DNA of 16,611 bases from positions 1 to 16,611 of the forward strand of contig CALEJX010000088.1 of the NCBI GenBank assembly GCA_937898375.1, written 5' to 3'. The DNA comes from an uncultured Ruminococcus sp. (lineage in GTDB: Bacteria; Bacillota; Clostridia; Oscillospirales; Ruminococcaceae). Made by a program: the position numbers and the translations under genes. Positions 6,658-14,190 of the stretch are shown here, in pieces (within the stretch, counting starts at the first letter, position 1; each line of letters begins with the position of its first letter). The notes below the pieces were generated by a model. The model was not told the DNA's origin and searched no databases. It saw only the letters and a program-made list of their open reading frames with translations.

Positions 6658-6968
6658 TGCCGCAAACTCGCTTCTCTCTTTGCGGGGAAAGTTTGCAAAA
6701 GAAACTACAAAAGCGGTGCAGATTTAGTTCTTCGATATTTGCTATGTATAAGAAACAAATTTGCAATTCTTCTTTTATTATCCTGCACCGCTTGTAGGCT
6801 TGCGCCTATTGAGGCTCTGCCTTAAGCTCCGCTAGGGGCTTTGCCCCCAGACCCCCACAATGGGTTTCACCCCTGGACCTTTTGCTCGCTTCGCTCGGTG
6901 TTTCTTCTGCTTGGCATTGGCTTCCTGCTCTGTGCGGCGCTGTCATTCCTCTCTCCTAACTCCTCACT
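6658..6968 (+). repeat. Mosaic dispersed repeat, copy 1 (inverted relative to copy 2)
   Basis: About 310 bp of non-coding sequence matching, in inverted orientation, the segment 9437-9793. Shared blocks occur in the same order: TGCCGCAAA, AAAAGCGGTGCAG (ending 6721), TTCGATATTTGC, CTGCACCGCTT (6783-6793), GGCTTGCGCCTATTGAGG, GGGCTTTGCCC, ACAATGGGTTTCACCCC, CTCGCTTCGCTCGGTGTTTC and GTCATTCCTC. AAGCGGTGCAG and CTGCACCGCTT are an 11-bp internal inverted repeat. No ORF is credible in it. It fills most of the gap between the small RNA promoter and the hlyIII promoter. Confidence 0.85.
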
Positions 6969-6994
6969 AGATTTTTAAACACCTGTATTTAAAC

Positions 6995-7023
6995 TTGACA
7001 ACTGTCCAAAAAAGTGTTACTAT
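6995..7023 (+). promoter_or_regulatory. Probable promoter of the hemolysin III gene
   Basis: TTGACA at 6995-7000 and TACTAT at 7018-7023, 17 bp apart; an alternative -10, TATACT at 7021-7026, has a less favourable 20-bp spacer. The leader is about 50 nt. Confidence 0.7.
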
Positions 7024-7081
7024 ACTATAGTAATAAAACTTACACGCAAATTCTCGGTCCTATCGGAAAGGAAATGATACT

Positions 7082-7753
7082 ATGTCAAAATCTGCTGAGA
7101 TCCAACCTCAGGATCTAACCAAAAGATACACCCTCGGCGAGGAAATATTCAACTCCGTTTCCCACGGCGCAGGCGGATTGCTCTCAATTGCCGGCACTGC
7201 TGTTCTTATCGTTCTCGCCGCCATTTACTCCAACGCCTGGGGCGTTGTAAGCTCTGCTATTTTCGGTGCTTCCCTCATCATTCTTTACACCATGTCCACC
7301 CTTTATCACGCTATTACCAATCCAAAGGCGAAAAAATTTTTCAGAATAATGGATCACAACACCATTTTCTTCCTTATCGCAGGCACTTACACCCCTATTA
7401 CTCTTGTGCCTTTAAGAGGTGCTCTTGGTTGGGTGCTTTTCGGCATTGTTTGGGGTGCGGCTATTCTTGGCATTGTGCTGAACTCCATTGACCTTGAAAA
7501 ATTCCGCAAGCCCTCTGTTGTTTGCTACATCGCAATGGGTTGGGTAGTCATAATCGCTGTTAAGCCTATGATAGAAAAGGTTTATCCGCTCTCATTGTGG
7601 TTTATCCTTATCGGCGGACTTTTCTACACTGTTGGCGTTATTTTCTATGTTAAAAAGACCAAGAAATATTTTCACTCAATATGGCATTTGTTCACCATTG
7701 CAGGAAGCGTTTTCCACTACTTTGCAGTGCTTATGATGATAACACATGAATAA
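7082..7753 (+). CDS. hlyIII: Hemolysin III / PAQR-family membrane protein
   Basis: A 223-residue protein with about seven membrane segments, the usual length of bacterial hemolysin III (YqfA) proteins. Family motifs are all present: GEEIFNSVSHGAG (19-31), the STLYHA helix (72-77), DHNTIFFLIAGTYTP (91-105) and HSIWHLFTIAGSVFH (198-212). His and Asp residues in these motifs (H28, H76, D91, H198, H202, H212) include the putative zinc ligands of PAQR proteins. The family name comes from one early haemolysis assay; a role in membrane homeostasis is more likely than a toxin. An AAAGGA ribosome site precedes the ATG. It has its own promoter and terminator, so it is not in an operon with malQ. Confidence 0.93.
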   Translation: MSKSAEIQPQDLTKRYTLGEEIFNSVSHGAGGLLSIAGTAVLIVLAAIYSNAWGVVSSAIFGASLIILYTMSTLYHAITNPKAKKFFRIMDHNTIFFLIAGTYTPITLVPLRGALGWVLFGIVWGAAILGIVLNSIDLEKFRKPSVVCYIAMGWVVIIAVKPMIEKVYPLSLWFILIGGLFYTVGVIFYVKKTKKYFHSIWHLFTIAGSVFHYFAVLMMITHE

Positions 7754-7760
7754 AAAATTA

Positions 7761-7791
7761 TCCCGAGGGCCTTGTATCCTCGGGATTTTTT
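7761..7791 (+). terminator. Intrinsic terminator of the hemolysin III gene
   Basis: TCCCGAGG (7761-7768) pairs with CCTCGGGA (7778-7785), followed by six T. It starts 8 bp after the stop codon. Confidence 0.93.
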
Positions 7792-7839
7792 CTGCTTGGA
7801 GAAAATATTTCTAAAATGAAATATATGGCGGTTTTTCTA

Positions 7840-7868
7840 TTGCAAAAATGGCTGAAAAGTAGTATAAT
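7840..7868 (+). promoter_or_regulatory. Promoter of malQ
   Basis: TTGCAA (7840-7845) and TATAAT (7863-7868) are separated by 17 bp. The leader of about 65 nt contains no obvious operator. Confidence 0.78.
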
Positions 7869-7941
7869 TATACTGATATATTATAAACAGCTGCACTGAA
7901 ACTTTATAAAAGGGTGCGGTCTGACATGAAAGGAGCATTTT

Positions 7942-9420
7942 ATGCGTAGATCGGGTATTTTAATGCACATATCCTCTCTGCCTAACGATTATGGTATCGG
8001 CAAGCTTGGCAAAGAGGCTTATGCTTTTGTGGATTTTCTTGAAAAGGCTCATCAGAAGTGTTGGCAGATACTTCCTATATCTCCTACAAGCTATGGTGAT
8101 TCGCCGTATCAGAGCTTTTCTGTTCATGCAGGAAATCCATACTTTATAGACCTTGAAGCTTTGGAAGCCGAGGGTTATCTGAAGCCTGCGGAATACAAGG
8201 ATATCAAATGGGGCAATGACAAGGGGGCTGTTGACTACGGCAAGATATACGAGGTCATTTTTAAGGTGCTTAGGACGGCGCACAAGCGTTTTCGCAAGAA
8301 GCCCGAAAAGGCATACTCAAAATTCGTGGTAGAAAACAAAGATTGGATATATGACTACGCTTTGTTTATGTCACTGAAATTTGCCAACAAGGGCAAGGCT
8401 TGGTATGAATGGGACGAGCCGCTGAAAATGTACAAGCCAAAGGCGATAAAAAATGCAAGAAAAGAATATGCAAACGATATCGACTTTTGGTGTTTTGTGC
8501 AGTATAAATATTTCCAGCAGTGGAAAAAGCTAAAGGCTTACGCCAACGAAAAGGGTATCGAGATAATAGGCGACATTCCGATATATGTGGCGTATGACAG
8601 TGTTGAGGTGTGGAGTACGCCGCAGTATTTCAGCCTTGACAAAGAAAAGAAGCCTGTTGAAGTAGCAGGCTGTCCGCCTGACGCATTCACGGCGGACGGT
8701 CAGCTTTGGGGCAACCCTCTTTACAACTGGGAATACATAGCAAGAGATAAATTTCGCTGGTGGGTAGAGCGTATAAAGGCGGCATCTGAGACCTATGACG
8801 TGGTGAGAATAGACCATTTTAGAGGCTTTGAGAGCTATTACTGCATACCATACGGCGCAAAGAACGCCAAAAAGGGCAAGTGGAGAAAAGGTCCTGACAT
8901 GAAGCTTTTCAAAGAAGTGAGAAAACAGCTTGGGGACGTGAAGATAATCGCAGAGGACTTGGGCTTCCTGACAAAGCACGTTGTAAAAATGCTAAATGCA
9001 AGCGGATATCCGGGCATGAAAGTGCTGGAGTTCGGCTTTGATTCTGACAACACAAACGGCTATCTGCCGCACAATTATAAGACCACGAACAGCATTTGCT
9101 ATACAGGTACACACGATAATGAAACTATACTTGGCTGGATAAAGAGCTGTGACGAAAAGACCAGAAGCTATTGTAAAGACTACCTTGGAGTTACAAAAGA
9201 CGAGTTCGTGCCTTGGGCAATGGTAAGACTTTGTTGGTCGAGCGTGTGCGATACAGCTATCGCACAAATGCAGGATATACTTTGTCTTGACGATAAAGCG
9301 AGAATGAATACACCGTCAACAGTGGGAGCGAATTGGAAGTGGAGATTGGAAAGCTTTGATGAGCTTGATGATAGATTGGCGGAGAGATTGGCGAAAATAA
9401 CTGCGGTTTATGGTAGATAG
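7942..9420 (+). CDS. malQ: 4-alpha-glucanotransferase (amylomaltase, GH77)
   Basis: MalQ moves alpha-1,4-glucan segments between maltodextrins, releasing glucose and making longer chains that phosphorylase can attack. The 492-residue length is normal for bacterial GH77. Hallmarks seen: the N-terminal RRSGILMHISSLP followed by YGIGKLG, the SPYQSFS motif (54-60) with AGNPYFIDL, the nucleophile D291 in RIDHFRGF, the acid/base E338 in IIAEDLG, and the third carboxylate D392 in TGTHDNE. AAAGGAG lies 6 nt before the ATG. It has its own promoter and no recognisable terminator directly after the stop; instead the downstream DNA runs into a mosaic repeat and a palindromic element before glgP. The pairing with glgP points to cytoplasmic maltodextrin or glycogen breakdown. 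Confidence 0.96.
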   Translation: MRRSGILMHISSLPNDYGIGKLGKEAYAFVDFLEKAHQKCWQILPISPTSYGDSPYQSFSVHAGNPYFIDLEALEAEGYLKPAEYKDIKWGNDKGAVDYGKIYEVIFKVLRTAHKRFRKKPEKAYSKFVVENKDWIYDYALFMSLKFANKGKAWYEWDEPLKMYKPKAIKNARKEYANDIDFWCFVQYKYFQQWKKLKAYANEKGIEIIGDIPIYVAYDSVEVWSTPQYFSLDKEKKPVEVAGCPPDAFTADGQLWGNPLYNWEYIARDKFRWWVERIKAASETYDVVRIDHFRGFESYYCIPYGAKNAKKGKWRKGPDMKLFKEVRKQLGDVKIIAEDLGFLTKHVVKMLNASGYPGMKVLEFGFDSDNTNGYLPHNYKTTNSICYTGTHDNETILGWIKSCDEKTRSYCKDYLGVTKDEFVPWAMVRLCWSSVCDTAIAQMQDILCLDDKARMNTPSTVGANWKWRLESFDELDDRLAERLAKITAVYGR

Positions 9421-9436
9421 AGCGGAGCGGGATTAA

Positions 9437-9793
9437 GTGAGGAGTGAGGAATGACATAGCCAAACCGAGCAAATCACCTAAGCAAAGTAGAAGAAACACC
9501 GAGCGAAGCGAGCAAAAGGACCAGGGGCACGCCCCTGGTCAGGGTCAAGGGGTGAAACCCATTGTGGGTACAGGGCAAAGCCCTGTGCGGAGTAAATTTC
9601 TTGTTCGACTTCGCTCACAAGAAATGGGCAGAGCCTCAATAGGCGCAAGCCTACTAAGCGGTGCAGAAAAGCAAAAGAAGAATACCAAACATTCTCCTAT
9701 CGCAAAGCAAATATCGAAGCACAAAACCTGCACCGCTTTTACTACCCTCCTGCACAAAACAAAATCCGCAAAGAGCGCAGCGATTTTGCGGCA
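9437..9793 (-). repeat. Mosaic dispersed repeat, copy 2 (inverted relative to copy 1)
   Basis: Read on the minus strand it matches 6658-6968 in block order. It starts 16 bp after the malQ stop. Differences are modular: where the blocks part, this copy carries extra hairpins, such as TTCTTGTGAGCG... pairing with ...CGAACAAGAA, ACAGGGCTTTGCCCTGT, and a GACCAGGGGC/GCCCCTGGTC stem, which copy 1 lacks or replaces. The 11-bp internal inverted repeat is kept (9656-9666 and 9728-9738). ORFs crossing it have no ribosome sites and resemble nothing. Confidence 0.85.
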
Positions 9794-9814
9794 TGACAGA
9801 CTATCGGCATAAAT

Positions 9815-9997
9815 GTAGGGGCGAACAGCGTTCGCCCGTTCGGAGCGACGAGATTTCAATTTTTCACAAATTTGTGTAGACGAGCCGTGCTGGAAAATGT
9901 CGTGCCGTAAAGTGTTTGAAACAATGTACCGACCATTGTGCGGATATCGCAAGGTTTGAACAGGCGACCCAAACGGGCGAACGCTGTTCGCCCCTAC
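9815..9997. repeat. 183-bp element with perfect 26-bp terminal inverted repeats
   Basis: The 26 bp at 9815-9840 are the exact reverse complement of 9972-9997. Each end is itself a copy of the short palindromic repeat seen at 1793 and 3440 (GGGCGAAC/GTTCGCCC with CTAC on the outer side). The 131-bp interior has no ORF; it contains the 12-bp palindrome CACAAATTTGTG at 9865-9876. The layout resembles a miniature inverted-repeat element, but no clear target-site duplication was seen. It ends 74 bp before the glgP start codon. Confidence 0.8.
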
Positions 9998-10071
9998 CAT
10001 ACGTTGTGCGAATAATCACAAAGTATAAAGTGCAATAGAATACATAAAATACCAGAAAGGATAAAAAACCA

Positions 10072-12453
10072 ATGAACAAAGAACTGTTTTACAGCGAACT
10101 TAGTAAAGACCTGAAAAAGAAGTTTAGCACGAGCGTTGAAAAAGCTCTGCCTTGGCAGCTCCACGAAAGTCTGTCGGCTACTGTTATGGAGCTTATCGAC
10201 AGCGATTGGGAGAACAGCAGAAAGGCTCACCTTGATAACCGCAGAGCTTGCTACCTCTCTATGGAGTTCCTTATGGGCAGAGCCGTTTATAATAACTTAC
10301 TTTGCCTTGGTATCACCGACGAGGTGGACGAGCTTCTCAAAGCTCACGGCAGAAGCCTTAATGACCTCGAGGAGATAGAGGACGCCGCCCTCGGTAACGG
10401 CGGTCTTGGCAGACTTGCCGCTTGCTTCCTCGATTCCGCCGCCGCTCATGACCTGCCTTTGGACGGCTACGGCATTAGATACAAGTATGGTCTTTTCAAG
10501 CAGAAGATAGTTGACGGCTTCCAGAAAGAAGAAGCTGACAACTGGACAAAGTACGGCGACCCTTGGTCTAAGAGATGCGAAAATGACAAGGTAACAGTAA
10601 AATACGGCGACCAAACTGTTTACGCCGTGCCTTATGATATGCCTGTTATCGGCTTTGGCACTAAGAATGTTGGTACACTCAGACTTTGGCAGGCTGAGAG
10701 CGTGGAGGACTTCGACTTCGCTCAGTTCGACTGCGGCGACTATGACGGCGCTGTAAAGGCTAAAAATGACGCCGAGAACATCTCAAAGGTGCTTTATCCT
10801 AACGATAACTGCGAAGAGGGAAAGATACTCAGACTTAAACAGGAATATTTCTTCTCCGCCGCTTCTGTGACGGATATTCTCAAAAAGCATTTGGCTAAGT
10901 TCGGCACTCTTGACAATCTCGGCGACTATATCACTATCCAGCTCAATGATACTCACCCTGTTATCGCTGTGCCTGAGCTTATAAGACAGCTTTGCGCTGA
11001 ACATGGCTACAGCTTTGACAAGGCCTTTGAGATAGCTCACAAGGTGTTTAACTACACAAACCACACTATCATGGCTGAAGCTCTTGAAAAGTGGGATTGC
11101 AGGCTTGTGGAAAAGGTTGTGCCTGAGGTTTACACTTACATTCTTATGATAAACGAGCGTTTCATAAAGGATATGTACGCTCTCAAAAAGGACAGAGAGT
11201 ATATCTCTAAGCTTGCTCCTGTTGGTGACGGCATGGTTAAAATGGCATTTATGGCTATCTATGTTTCAAGCTATATAAACGGCGTTGCGGCTATCCACAC
11301 TGAGATACTGAAAAAGGATGCTCTCAAAGATTGGTATGAACTTTATCCTGAGAGATTTCAGAACAAGACCAACGGTATCACACAAAGACGTTGGCTTGCA
11401 CTTTGCAACCCTGAGCTTTCTGCTCTTATCACAAAGCTTCTTGGCAATGCAGATTGGGTGAAGAACTTGGACGAGCTTAAAAAGCTTGAAAAATATGCTG
11501 ACGATGAGGCTGTGCTCAACGAGTTCATGGCTGTTAAGGAAGCGCAGAAAAACCGCCTTGCCGCTTTTGTAAAGGAGCATGACGGCGTTGATATCGACCC
11601 AAACACTATTTTTGATATACAAATAAAGCGTCTGCACGAATACAAAAGGCAGTTTCTTAACGCTTTGTCTATACTGTACATCTATTATGGTATCAAGGAC
11701 GGCTCTATAAAGGACTTTACACCGACAACGTTCATATTCGGCGCTAAGTCCGCACCGGGATATCGCAGAGCAAAGGCTATCATAAAGCTTATTGGCGAGA
11801 TAGGCAAGCTTGTTAATTCTGACCCTGATACCAAGGATCTTATCAAAGTGGTTTTCGTACAGAACTACAATGTTTCCTATGCAGAAAAGCTTGTTACTGC
11901 GGCTGATGTTTCCGAGCAGATTTCTACTGCAGGCACTGAGGCAAGCGGCACGGGCAACATGAAACTTATGCTCAACGGCGCTGTTACCCTTGGAACATAT
12001 GACGGAGCTAACGTTGAGATAGTTCAGGAGGCAGGCGAGGAGAACAACTACATCTTCGGCGCAAGAGTTGAGGAGCTTGCCGAGATAATGCCAAAGTATG
12101 ACCCGAGAGAGATACTTTTCTCAAATGACAAGATAAAGCGTGTTCTTGACAAGCTTATTGACGGCAGTCTTTCAGACGGCGGCGTTCCGTCCAACGAGGA
12201 GGGCAGCTTCAAGGAGCTTTACAAGGCGCTTACTGACGGCGCAAGCTGGCACGTTCCTGACCACTACTATGTTCTTGGCGACCTTGAAAGCTATGTTCAG
12301 GCAAAGCTGAAAGTCAACGCAGATTACAAAGACAAGCTTGCGTTCGCAAAGAAGTGCTGGCTGAACATTGCAAATGCAGGCAAGTTCTCATCTGACAGAA
12401 CTATCAAGGACTATGCAGAGAATATCTGGAAGATAGAGCCTGTTAAGCTGTAA
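10072..12453 (+). CDS. glgP: Glycogen/maltodextrin phosphorylase (GT35)
   Basis: Phosphorylase cleaves terminal alpha-1,4 glucose units with phosphate, giving glucose-1-phosphate in the cytoplasm. The product has 793 residues, normal for the short bacterial form without the animal regulatory extension. Landmarks: YLSMEFLMGR (61-70), LGNGGLGRLAACFLDS (107-122), GYGIRYKYGLF (132-142), NDTHP (292-296), KRLHEYKRQ (519-527), and the cofactor motif EASGTGNMK with the pyridoxal-phosphate lysine K631, followed by LGTYDGANVEI. An AGAAAGG ribosome site lies about 11 nt before the ATG. No convincing promoter was found: the 74 bp after the inverted-repeat element hold only a possible -10 (TAGAAT at 10036). 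It may be transcribed from inside the element or by read-through from malQ. GlgP and MalQ act in sequence on maltodextrins. Confidence 0.96.
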   Translation: MNKELFYSELSKDLKKKFSTSVEKALPWQLHESLSATVMELIDSDWENSRKAHLDNRRACYLSMEFLMGRAVYNNLLCLGITDEVDELLKAHGRSLNDLEEIEDAALGNGGLGRLAACFLDSAAAHDLPLDGYGIRYKYGLFKQKIVDGFQKEEADNWTKYGDPWSKRCENDKVTVKYGDQTVYAVPYDMPVIGFGTKNVGTLRLWQAESVEDFDFAQFDCGDYDGAVKAKNDAENISKVLYPNDNCEEGKILRLKQEYFFSAASVTDILKKHLAKFGTLDNLGDYITIQLNDTHPVIAVPELIRQLCAEHGYSFDKAFEIAHKVFNYTNHTIMAEALEKWDCRLVEKVVPEVYTYILMINERFIKDMYALKKDREYISKLAPVGDGMVKMAFMAIYVSSYINGVAAIHTEILKKDALKDWYELYPERFQNKTNGITQRRWLALCNPELSALITKLLGNADWVKNLDELKKLEKYADDEAVLNEFMAVKEAQKNRLAAFVKEHDGVDIDPNTIFDIQIKRLHEYKRQFLNALSILYIYYGIKDGSIKDFTPTTFIFGAKSAPGYRRAKAIIKLIGEIGKLVNSDPDTKDLIKVVFVQNYNVSYAEKLVTAADVSEQISTAGTEASGTGNMKLMLNGAVTLGTYDGANVEIVQEAGEENNYIFGARVEELAEIMPKYDPREILFSNDKIKRVLDKLIDGSLSDGGVPSNEEGSFKELYKALTDGASWHVPDHYYVLGDLESYVQAKLKVNADYKDKLAFAKKCWLNIANAGKFSSDRTIKDYAENIWKIEPVKL

Positions 12454-12586
12454 TTGGAAATCAATTTTCTATGCAAATTTAATTTGTTAAGGGTATCGCA
12501 CATGATTTTAAGCTTTTTATACATGAAAATGAACTTATCATAATATAAATTTGCGAAAGTGTGAACTAAAGCATTAATACACAAAG
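12454..12586. other. AT-rich intergenic region, nothing recognised
   Basis: The stretch between the glgP stop and the terminator-like hairpin at 12587 is AT-rich and has no ORF with a ribosome site. A poor promoter-like pair (TTGCGA at 12551, TAATAC at 12575, 18-bp spacer) is visible but faces directly into the hairpin. Confidence 0.4.
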
Positions 12587-12619
12587 GACAAGCTCGTTTT
12601 TTGACGGGCTTGTCAGTTT
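12587..12619 (+). terminator. Probable terminator downstream of glgP
   Basis: GACAAGC (12587-12593) pairs with GCTTGTC (12608-12614), extended by TCG/CGG with a G-U pair, followed by AGTTTTAG. It has only four T, and lies about 130 bp after the glgP stop, so its strength is uncertain. Confidence 0.65.
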
Positions 12620-12669
12620 TAGTGTAAATATATTCAAGGGATAAAATTACATAAATGGCAGGAAGATAA

Positions 12670-13224
12670 ATGTTAGACACCTTACTTAAAATAGACGGCG
12701 ACATACTGTTATGGATACAGAACAACCTGCGTGCAGGTTGGCTCGACCCAATAATGAAGTTCATAACCTATCTTGCAAACAGCGGTGCGTTATGGATAGG
12801 CATATGCGTTTTACTTATCATACTGAAAAAGACTAGAACAACAGGGATCGTGTGTTCATGCTCACTTGCGGCAACTTTTCTTATAAACAACATCATTCTC
12901 AAAAACGTTATCGCACGAACAAGACCCTACGAGGCAATAGAGGAACTTAACAGGATAATAGGCGCACAATCAGATTACTCGTTTCCGTCGGGACATTCGG
13001 GAGCTTCCTTTGCGGTGGCGGTGGTAATGTTCATGGAGATGCCGAAAAAATACGGCGTGCCTGCACTTATATTGGCAACACTAATTGCGTTCTCACGGCT
13101 GTATGTGGGGGTACACTATCCATTCGACGTTATCACAGGCGTTCTCACGGGAACGATATATGCTGTTATCACAGTAATGATATACAGAAAATTCTTCAAG
13201 GGCAAGAAACATTCTGAAAAATAG
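12670..13224 (+). CDS. PAP2-family membrane phosphatase
   Basis: The 184-residue integral membrane protein has the three motifs of the type 2 phosphatidic acid phosphatase superfamily: K78 six residues before R85-P86, PSGH (106-109) with catalytic H109, and SR (142-143) followed by H149 and D153 in SRLYVGVHYPFD. Hydrophobic segments around 36-52, 61-77, 112-122, 130-146 and 155-172 fit five or six membrane helices. Likely substrates are lipid phosphates such as undecaprenyl pyrophosphate or phosphatidylglycerol phosphate, with the active site facing outside. The exact substrate cannot be told from sequence; BcrC-like undecaprenyl pyrophosphate recycling is one option. AGGAAG precedes the ATG closely. 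Upstream promoter elements are weak; a strong terminator follows. Confidence 0.92.
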   Translation: MLDTLLKIDGDILLWIQNNLRAGWLDPIMKFITYLANSGALWIGICVLLIILKKTRTTGIVCSCSLAATFLINNIILKNVIARTRPYEAIEELNRIIGAQSDYSFPSGHSGASFAVAVVMFMEMPKKYGVPALILATLIAFSRLYVGVHYPFDVITGVLTGTIYAVITVMIYRKFFKGKKHSEK

Positions 13225-13234
13225 CAGACCTTTG

Positions 13235-13262
13235 ACGGGCGGTTTTTGACCGCTCGTTTTTT
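13235..13262 (+). terminator. Intrinsic terminator of the PAP2 gene
   Basis: ACGGGCGGT (13235-13243) pairs with ACCGCTCGT (13249-13257, one G-U pair) and runs into six T. Confidence 0.92.
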
Positions 13263-13284
13263 GTTGCTTTGTCACCAAATACTA

Positions 13285-13313
13285 TTGAAAATCAAGGGAA
13301 ATTATGCTATGAT
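13285..13313 (+). promoter_or_regulatory. Promoter of the polysaccharide deacetylase gene
   Basis: TTGAAA (13285-13290) and TATGAT (13308-13313) lie 17 bp apart, with a TG at 13305-13306 making an extended -10. The start would be near 13320, leaving a leader of about 24 nt. Confidence 0.8.
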
Positions 13314-13343
13314 AAAAATAATAAATTTAAAGGAGAAAATCAT

Positions 13344-14138
13344 ATGAAAAAGGTGCTTAAAACTATACTTATGGGTGCAGTGGCGTTCAGCCTTGCTATG
13401 GGCGTTGGCTGTGGCGCTGAAAACAGCAGTTCAGACAAAGACAGCTCAAAGGCTGATGAAAGCTCGCAGGCTAAACGCAGACAGCTTCGTGACAAGTCTG
13501 ACTACGGCAAGGTGATAGCCCTCACCTTTGACGACGGACCTAATACTGACACAACTCCCCTTGTGCTTGACAAGCTTGAAGAACACGGCATTGTGGCTTC
13601 GTTTTTCGTTATCGGAAACAACATCACTGACGAGAGCGCAGAGGTCATGAAGCGTGCTTACGACATGGGCTGTGACATTGAAAACCACTCACAGAGCCAC
13701 CCTGACATGACAAAACTGTCCGCTGATGAGATAAAAGCTGAGATAGATTTCACTTCCGACAAGGTGGAAGCGGCTGTTGGCGAGCGTCCGCAGTTTTTCC
13801 GTCCGCCTTATATTGCGGTAAATCAGACAATGTTTGACGCTGTGGATATGCCGTTTATATGCGGATATGGCGCAGAGGACTACAACAATGCCATAGGCGT
13901 TGAAGAGCGTGTTGAAAAGGTGCTTGCTCAGGCTAAGGACGGCGGCATTATCCTGCTCCACGATATGAGCGGAAATGTTCAGACAGTTGCGGCGCTTGAC
14001 AAGATAATCCCTGCGCTGAAAGAACAGGGCTACGAGTTCGTTACCATAACAGAGCTTTTCCACGCAAAGGGAGTTGCCATTGACCCTAACTCCGAGATAA
14101 TCTACAGCTACGCTGAGCAGACAGAGATGTACGGCTAA
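13344..14138 (+). CDS. NodB-type polysaccharide deacetylase lipoprotein
   Basis: The 264-residue product is a CE4-family enzyme that probably removes acetyl groups from N-acetylated glycans at the cell surface, peptidoglycan being the commonest target. The open frame extends back to 13269, upstream of the promoter; the ATG at 13344 has AAAGGAG 9 nt before it and begins a lipoprotein signal (MKK, hydrophobic core, GVGC, lipidated Cys at residue 23). A Ser/Asp/Lys linker (27-50) follows. NodB motifs: TFDDGP (61-66, with base D63 and metal ligand D64), HSQSH (115-119, metal ligands H115 and H119), RPPY (153-156), and LLHD (204-207, H206). The usual Gly after RPPY is replaced by Ile, and the fourth motif (GYGAEDY) is weak, so substrate preference may be unusual. 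It is monocistronic. Confidence 0.93.
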   Translation: MKKVLKTILMGAVAFSLAMGVGCGAENSSSDKDSSKADESSQAKRRQLRDKSDYGKVIALTFDDGPNTDTTPLVLDKLEEHGIVASFFVIGNNITDESAEVMKRAYDMGCDIENHSQSHPDMTKLSADEIKAEIDFTSDKVEAAVGERPQFFRPPYIAVNQTMFDAVDMPFICGYGAEDYNNAIGVEERVEKVLAQAKDGGIILLHDMSGNVQTVAALDKIIPALKEQGYEFVTITELFHAKGVAIDPNSEIIYSYAEQTEMYG

Positions 14139-14150
14139 ACACAATACAAA

Positions 14151-14189
14151 ACCGCCTGGGAGGTATAAGCTTCTCAGGCGGTAATTTTT
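14151..14189. terminator. Bidirectional terminator between convergent genes
   Basis: ACCGCCTG(G)GAG (14151-14162) pairs with CTCAGGCGGT (14173-14182). A T run follows on the plus strand (14185-14189), and AAAA at 14148-14151 gives TTTT on the minus strand. It lies 12 bp after the deacetylase stop and next to the stop of the minus-strand gene at 14191. Confidence 0.85.
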
Positions 14190-14190
14190 A

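Noticed and set aside
6658..9793. Composite transposon carrying hlyIII-malQ
   Set aside because: The flanking inverted repeats contain no transposase gene or remnant, and each enclosed gene has ordinary promoters and codon use; only the repeats themselves are supported.
9444..10000. ORFs of 122 and 151 residues across the repeats between malQ and glgP
   Set aside because: They translate the mosaic repeat and the palindromic element, lack ribosome sites, and contain no recognisable domain.
13269..13343. N-terminal extension of the deacetylase ORF from ATG 13269
   Set aside because: It starts before the promoter (13285-13313) and would place 25 polar residues before a clear lipoprotein signal peptide.
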